A DNA stretch of 64,000 bases from Corbicula japonica (Eukaryota > Mollusca > Bivalvia > Venerida > Cyrenidae), in the NCBI GenBank assembly GCA_038501625.1, contig JAZAYU010000013.1, forward strand, positions 2,976,001 through 3,040,000. The letters are read 5' to 3'. Position numbers and translations under genes: made by a program. This document shows, piece by piece, positions 57,390 to 64,000 of this stretch. The notes under the pieces were generated by a model. The model searched no databases, was not told the DNA's origin, and saw only the letters and a list, made by a program, of their open reading frames with translations. Numbering within the stretch: position 1 is the stretch's first letter; every line of letters starts with the position of its first letter.

Positions 57390-58259
57390 GATACTTATCA
57401 ACTTGATACAGGGTGATTCATAATATCAGATTCACTTTATATTCAATGTGACGTCCATTTTCGGTGATTATTACGTCTTTGAAAGTCTTTTCTTGAAATA
57501 GTCTAATTTGGCCAATGCGCACATCTGTGGATTAATCTTTCTCACTTCTTGTTGAATTGGTGATTTTATCTCTAGGTCTGATGTTGATTTAGATGATGCG
57601 TATACCTTATCTTTTAATGTCTCAAAAGAAAAAAGTTCAAAACGGCCATAGACAATTTCAATAAAAAGACTTGACGTCATAATCATTAAAATAGACGTCA
57701 CATTCAACATTTGTTATAAACATTATTTAGGACATACAGACAGCAATTCTTAATCAAGTATGCTATGTTATATATCAAACAAAACTTTAAAGCCTTTAGA
57801 TACTTAATGTGCGAAAATTGTACGCCTATGTTTGATGATAGTAAAATTAACGCTATTAAATTTCAAAAGTGGATCAGATATTATGAACTGTTCAAACTAT
57901 AACGTTAATATTTTATTTGATTGCTTTTTCTTGAGGGAGATATTATTAGTAATATCATGTTAGATTATATTGCTGTTAGTTTATATTTATACGTGTTAAC
58001 TACCGAAAGCGAAGAGTTAAAGTTTAGATGTGTGTATTTGGTCTTTGAAAGTGTTAACTAATCAGTCACAGAAACATATTTCTATAAAATGTAAACTTTT
58101 TTAGAAAGACAAAACTAACTGTCAAATATTAATTTTGGATATATTTGCTTTATTTCGAGTATATCTTTTGGAATTTGCAATATTTTCTATTTTGCCATGT
58201 CGGGATCGATGACTTAGAACGAAACTATTCTATATCAGGTTTATATGTGTTTCCACTAA
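57390..58259. other. No gene; block shared with copy A
   Basis: 57930-58240 matches 23755-24055. A 79-residue minus-strand frame at 57471-57710 shows no recognisable feature. Confidence 0.5.
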
Positions 58260-59470
58260 GCGGAGTGGAAAGTAATATGTATTTCCATTACTGCCCATGA
58301 ACATGCTCAGTCAGACGAGCCTGCAATATTTTCACATTGTTCATATTCGGTGGCTTCAAAGTTCCTTTTTTATCTGTTTCAATATCTCAGTAGCGTTGTT
58401 TGTGCCTTGTTGCGGCTGTAAAATAGTACCTCGTACATTGCGTTCTTTGAATATCTTTCAGCACGGTTCGTATGTATATTTATATTACACCTTTTGTTTC
58501 AATATTTCGGCCTGTTTTCAATATTCCAGCCAGTATAGATTGTTTGTTGTTTAATCACTACTAGAATTTAATGTCAAACTTATATTCTGTTCACCAATTG
58601 TCTCCTCGTTAAGGGCAAACCAAGTCTTTTATCTGCAGACCATACGCCGCTTACAAATAGTACAGCATAGAAGATTCCATGTCCACCTTAAAATGCACAC
58701 TGCCGCTTGGAATGGATTAAAATTGGTACTGTATTCCTGTATAAATATCGAGTTATACTCAATAATAATTTGCTTTCCATAACTGCCAATGAACAGGCCC
58801 AATCAAACAGAGCCTTGCTTTATTTTCATATTTCTCGTGTTCGGTGGCTTTCAAAATTCCCTTCTCTACGTACAATCAGTCAGTGCTGTTATCAGCTACG
58901 TCCTTTGAAGGTTGTTGATCACGATATTTATGTACTATATTAATAGTACTTCTAAAATTTCTTTTGTTTTAATATTTCGGCCAATTTATAGATGATTGGT
59001 TTCAAAATCACAGCCAATTTAGTTTTGGATATTGTTCAATCACCCCAAGAATATATTTCCTAATTTTTAAATTTTGCTTTTGGCGTTGTCTGTTATATGC
59101 AGGATTTATATTCTCAGATCAACTGTCAAAATTCCATTCTGTTTAGTTCTGCCCATTGTTTTGTCGTTTAGGGCAAACCCACTCTTATCTGGGGACCATA
59201 AGCCGCTGAACATGGAATGGTATTAATACGAAAATACCGCATTGAAGGTTCCACGTTCACCTTCATATGCATACCATCGCTTGGGATGGATCAAAATTGT
59301 ACTGATTATTGGTGTAAATATTGAGTTGCGCTCAACCCGGGGCTAAGCGGCGTGGGCAGTTTTATGCATTTCCATTACTGTCCATGAACAGGCTCAATCA
59401 ACCCGAGCCTGCAATATTATCCTATTTGTCGTGTATGGTGGCTGTCAAAGTTCCCGTTTCATCTATTTTA
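58260..59470 (-). repeat. Three successive copies of the about 400-bp dispersed repeat
   Basis: Minus-strand copies at about 58260-58370 (partial), 58590-58870 and 59090-59470 (the most complete, with ACCATAAGCCGCTGAACATG and CAACCCGGGGCTAAGC). All have the same orientation, and spacing is irregular. Confidence 0.65.
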
Positions 59471-60639
59471 ATGAATATTTGCTAGGCACCACCTCCTTAC
59501 AATTATTAAGCATAATGGAGCCCATGTGGTAAAACATGGAAAACATCAAATGTATTTGATTTAGCAGTTATGTGAATGTTAATATGGTTAATATTACGAC
59601 GATAAGAAACAAAAGATTTCATTTAATACTATGTTGGCAGAATATTGTGCAAATGTTTCAATATTTTCAAAATTCAAAATGATTGAGTATATTCCCATTT
59701 GGTTCAATTAAGCGATAGAGCTTTTATTATTAAATGTTAAACATTCAAACCTAAGTAATCCAAACTGGATAAACAACCATATTTTAATATAATTATTCGT
59801 ATCTTAATAGGAAGCCGACACCTGAATCCTTGAATTTGATTCTATGACTTACGCTACAAGCATGTTATAAACAAAGTTTACCGATATTTTTTTTCAAGAC
59901 GGAAGCAATCTTATTTTTTATTGTGAAATGTACGTAACATTTTCAAAACATTCATTATTTAATTGTTGGAGATTAACGGCATGATGAAAATAAGTCGCAG
60001 ATGAGTACAAGTATTAAGTGCGCTGTTACATGCGGTAAATCGTTCGGACATTTTTTCCCAAAAATGTGCAAGTATCGAATAATAAAGTTTGTTATTTTAA
60101 TTCTGCAGATAATGTAACTAGACGATGACCTGTCAGGATTTCCGGAGTATTCTGTTTTACCGCTCTTTTTTAATGTTTGAGATTAATGCAATAAGTTCTT
60201 GCACTTTTCCCACCAGTAAAATATAATTTGTAGCACAAAAAATTTAAGATGAAAAGTGTTGTATAGAAATTCGTAAAATCATGTTCATATATGTCCAAAT
60301 AACGTTTTATGCTTCCTACTATCGACGAAAATGGTAAATTAGAATATTAAAATGCAGACCGACAAATTAGTGGATTCTGGTATCCATTATGTGCTTGAAG
60401 TCTTAGTCGGAACGTTCCATTATTTTAACCACAAGGGCCGACCAATCTGCCTGTAAGTGTACCTGCAAATCAACGTACATGCACAAAAAGGGATAGTGGC
60501 AAAATTAAACTTTCGGAAATAAAACCAAGGCCTAATCAGGGCCAAACTGACAAAAATATCACGAAGCCTAAATATCGCAATGTATAGTATTTTTCTCTGG
60601 TAAATATTTCCTCTTTTGAATATCGCATACATGTATTGA
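59471..60639. other. No gene seen
   Basis: AT-rich. The 70-residue minus-strand frame at 60420-60632 has no recognisable feature. Confidence 0.4.
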
Positions 60640-61145
60640 TTTCAATGATTTGATCGTCAAAGAATACCCCTTGGTTGGGAAATGACACATCTGTATGTTA
60701 GCAAACTAAATTTGCAAACAATGCTAAATAACATTCTCTCAAAATCCGAAATTATCATAATGAAGCCCAATGAACAAATGTTGAGCGAATTTCTTTAATT
60801 TAATGGCACTTGGTTCACTGCTAAAATCTTTTTAAAGCCTAAAACACAACAAGGATGACGAACTTGATATTGGAATTCTAACAAAAAACACAGTAATATT
60901 ATAAAGACTATCATTTAAAGTTAAAAACAAAATTAAAATAATGGAAAATGATGTGACGATATCGTAACCTAATTTGCAATTGAAAAAAAAAACATATTAA
61001 TACATATTCAATTTAATTCCCATCGTCTTGCATATATAATATTGAATTTTTTTAGCTTCCCAAGGAATTTGCTGCGACACATGCAATAAATTTCAATTAA
61101 TGCGTTAATAAGCATGTTGGGAGAACGATGTAAATTGAAGAAAAT
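60640..61145. repeat. Diverged piece of the segmental duplication
   Basis: It matches 4385-4905 and 44750-45290, including GGGAAATGACACAT, TTTGCAAACAATGCTAAATA and GAATTTGCTGCGACACATGC. It is more diverged than A and B are from each other. Confidence 0.65.
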
Positions 61146-62739
61146 GATACCATTTGATTGGGTTTTCTCATTTATCTTGCTGTATTGCTTCTATGAGGGA
61201 ATAAAATGTCACTACACTAAAGTCGTTGTTTCAAACGAAAAGTCATAAATCACAGCATTGAGATTAAGGTAAATCAAAACCTTTATTATGTTCTTTTATA
61301 CATCTATATATATATCATGTATTAACGTCTCGTTACTTGTGATCATCGGGGCTCTAACAGTTTGGGTCAAAACGAAATTAGCTTTAATTCCTCAGAACGA
61401 CTCGACACTAATGGTACCTCTTAATAAAATGGAGAACACGGTTTTTAAATGTGTGTTGCATCGACACCATTATAATAAGTTATCGGTCGCAACTTCCATT
61501 TATTATAATGTTTCACTTTTAATACATGCAAGTTGTAAAAATGATGTGTGACATTTCTTGGACATAGAATATGCCTCAAACTAAACGTCCCATTTTAAAC
61601 TCGACCGCAAAATACGTTGTATACCTTAGACATAGATACAAGAATGATTTTTCAGATAACACAAAAAATAGATTGAATGAACTTATAAATATCAATAAAA
61701 TTTAAAAAAAAAATAGAAATAAGATATATTTCCTATCCGTTAATATCATAAAGATTTCCGTAATACAGTTATTATTTTTAATATATAAAACTGTCCGTGA
61801 TTTGTTTATTGAACATGTTATCTGGCCTCTGGGGGACATTCGCATATCTTTTCTGTCTAAACAATTGATGTAGTAACATTCCATTCATTTATTTTCAGCA
61901 GTTATTTAAGAACTGAAAAAAATGTTGACAAAATCTTTCACAAAAGTTGTGGCTTGGTTTATTTCTTTTTCATTTTCTTGTATGGTTATTTTAAAAACTG
62001 CTTGAGTAAGCAAAACAGATTTCACTATAATTGTTTAGGTTCACTCGTATTTTAATTATGTGGAGTCACAATTAAAACTAAAATATACTACTGTTTGCGC
62101 TTTTGTTGTTTTCGAATTTATATTGATATTGTAATGAAAAGAATGTCTTTATTTGTTTTAAGCCACTCCAAAACAGTTTTTAGTTCGATAGTTTAAATAT
62201 TAGTTCATTTTGTTGATTTATTCCAAATGTTGCAGATTTGACTGCATGTGATCTGATCTTGAATTCCATCTGGTAGTTGAGATATTTTTATGCTGATTTT
62301 GCTGTGTGCGTTTGCATGCACCATGACGAGAGTATTTGACGGAGTTTGTCATATAGATAACAAGTAAATGTTTGTTTCAATACAAACCCAACTGGAAAAG
62401 GGTGAGGCTGGTGCCCCATATCTTTTGGTTTAATCAGCCGCAATTGGTCGTTTTACATGTTATTTGTAGTGTATTACCCCACTAGATACCTCTAACAGAT
62501 TTATATATGTAGTATTGTTTTACTCATACTTTAGTCAGTGTTTGTTCAGAGCTTCAATGCATAATAAAGCTGCTATAAAATATATATAGGTGTTGTTTAA
62601 TCAACATATTCAAAGACACTACATTATTCATTTATGCACTTCAGATAAAACATTGCAAATGGAGAAGTTGTATTAAAGGGAAATATTAGTTGTTAATTTT
62701 AATCCACTTAAGTCCTCTAAATATGTTAAAAGAGGATTG
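61146..62739. other. No supported gene
   Basis: An 87-residue frame at 61288-61551 has a hydrophobic start but no recognised family or splice context. A trace of Penelope-like tail (GGTGAGGCTGGTGCCCC) lies near 62400. Confidence 0.4.
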
Positions 62740-62960
62740 GCTCGTCGGATGAAATGTCAGTTCGTAGGTGCCTTAAACAATTCAAAGGTTTACAGCAAAT
62801 TAATTGTCGTAAACAAATAGAAATGTAAAGGTAAATGGTAAAATTAACTCTCTTTTTCTTCTAAAGGGAAGATATTTAGAGTTGAAATATTGATTTTAGT
62901 TAAGCTCATGTGTTCTTTGTAATTTTCAGTAACAAAAAACACCTAATGGTTATTTGATAA
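62740..62960. repeat. Short diverged piece of the segmental duplication
   Basis: It resembles 43910-44045 and 32100-32235 (GGATGAAATGTCAGTTCG, GGTGCCTTAAACAATTC, AGATATTTAGAGTTGAA). Confidence 0.45.
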
Positions 62961-64000
62961 GTTTTCGGAGAATGGGAATATAACAAACTATCGTTTACTT
63001 TTATACGAAGGACCAATTGTGACTTCATTCACTTCACTATTTAAACTTCAGATTTCACAAAGTCATATTTCAAACTTTCGCACTTTAAATTTCATCTTTC
63101 ACACAACATACTTCACAATTCACAGTTCGAACTTCTTACTTCAAACATCTAATTTTAGTGAGTAGGTTATGTCGTCTGTATTTTAGCACCCTGCATTAAA
63201 CACGTTTATTTCGTTTTTTTGTTTTGTCTGTTTCAGATTAAAAATTAATTACTGGTACTATTGCTATTAATCATACATAACATTTCTAAGAAATATAAAA
63301 TTATACTATACTGATTAATGATTTGTAGACCTTCAGTATACTTTGAAATAACTGTAGCTTGTCCTTTCCTGTAAAGCTTTTTTTAATTGAATGATGAACA
63401 TATCATATGAGTCAGTACAGGTATCCTAATACCACTGGGGGCTAATGCGTATGACGACAAGTGATGCGCAACGACAATGTGTGTACGTTGCACATCGAAA
63501 AATTGTTTACATTAAATTGGTCGCTGTGTGGACGTCTTGAGATCTCCATCTTCAGGAAAAATTTAAATGAAATTATTTCCGTTTCGAATAATACGAACTT
63601 GACGGTAATTGTCAGTGTGGAGGGAAAAGGTGCGTGTATCTCGTGCGATTAGGCTATTTAAGTGTTGGTTTTATCTGTGTACACCATTCGAGGCGTTTCT
63701 ATTCAGCGGTAAACATGTCGGCACCCGCCCACCCGCCCTATAGGTTGTTAATATTGTTTTTGGATGGTTGTCGAGGTTTAACAGAACTTTCAGAGAATAA
63801 ATTGAAAAATGGGTGTAAATAAAGTGTTTATTTTTGTTTCAGGTGTTTCGAGTTTTGGTGTTTTCTCTTAGTCATAAACAATATATTTATTAATCATGTA
63901 AGAAATATGGATATTTTAAGGCCATTCACTAGTTTCAGGTTCGAGTGGTACTATTAGATGAAGCTTTATCCAGATGTGTTGAAAGTTTTCCGTTCGTCTG
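62961..64000. other. No supported gene; C/T/A-rich patch
   Basis: 63023-63150 is nearly free of G on the + strand and full of degenerate TTCAAAC/TTCACA-type motifs. A 35-codon frame starting at 63715 in a fair context (AAACATGTC) ends at 63822 without domain evidence, and I do not call it a gene. Confidence 0.4.

Larger units (their letters stand above)
34800..58240. repeat. Segmental duplication, copy B
   Basis: This carries gene B and matches copy A block by block (see 2340-24060), with an offset of 42411 bp at the gene start. Insertions specific to copy B include a hAT-like MITE (36182), a TTAA-flanked MITE (36574), a tandem-repeat element (47927), a solo-LTR-like element (48959), a MITE (49927), and two insertions in intron 2 of gene B. 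Confidence 0.75.

Noticed and set aside
63715..63822. 35-codon frame in a reasonable start context near the window end
   Set aside because: It could be a first exon of a gene beyond the window, but no donor of good quality or protein similarity supports it.

Overview
The window looks like nuclear DNA of a mollusc, most likely a bivalve. It is AT-rich, gene-poor and full of old transposable-element debris. The evidence is split genes with GT/AG introns, Penelope-like and LINE retroelements, a tRNA-derived SINE with a CAA-type tail, and tandem-repeat-cored non-autonomous elements of the kind common in bivalves. I cannot name the species from the sequence alone.

Only one gene family can be supported: two paralogous three-exon genes on the + strand. 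Gene A has exons at 9778-10686, 11560-12147 and 13543-13791; gene B at 52189-53097, 53951-54538 and 57139-57384. Each encodes a protein of about 580 residues with a signal peptide, a somatomedin-B-like cysteine knot, further cysteine-rich extracellular sequence, and a short hydrophobic C-terminus. The end of exon 3 resembles the stretch just before the first membrane helix of mollusc family-B/adhesion-like receptors, but both copies stop there, with the stop codon overlapping an AATAAA. They read as receptor ectodomains without the seven-helix part, perhaps secreted, GPI-anchored or held by one membrane segment.

The two genes lie in a segmental duplication offset by about 42.4 kb: copy A about 2340-24060, copy B about 34800-58240. 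A third, gene-less partial copy C lies at about 30390-33900, and smaller pieces at 60640-61145 and 62740-62960. Comparing copies exposes insertions with empty sites: a solo-LTR-like element, a MITE, a tandem-repeat element and a hAT-like MITE.

Region by region: 1-2340 is an unassigned flank holding one diverged inverted-end element. 2340-13800 is copy A with gene A. 14640-22841 is a nest in which an about 4 kb L1/Tx1-like LINE (minus strand) carries both a Penelope-like element with GIY-YIG upstream of its RT and a 929-bp inverted-repeat element. 24090-30360 holds three minus-strand Penelope-like fragments and a 2.5-kb composite element with an about 146-bp tandem repeat. 30390-33900 is copy C. 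34800-58240 is copy B with gene B and many younger insertions. 58240-64000 holds dispersed repeats and no gene I can recognise.
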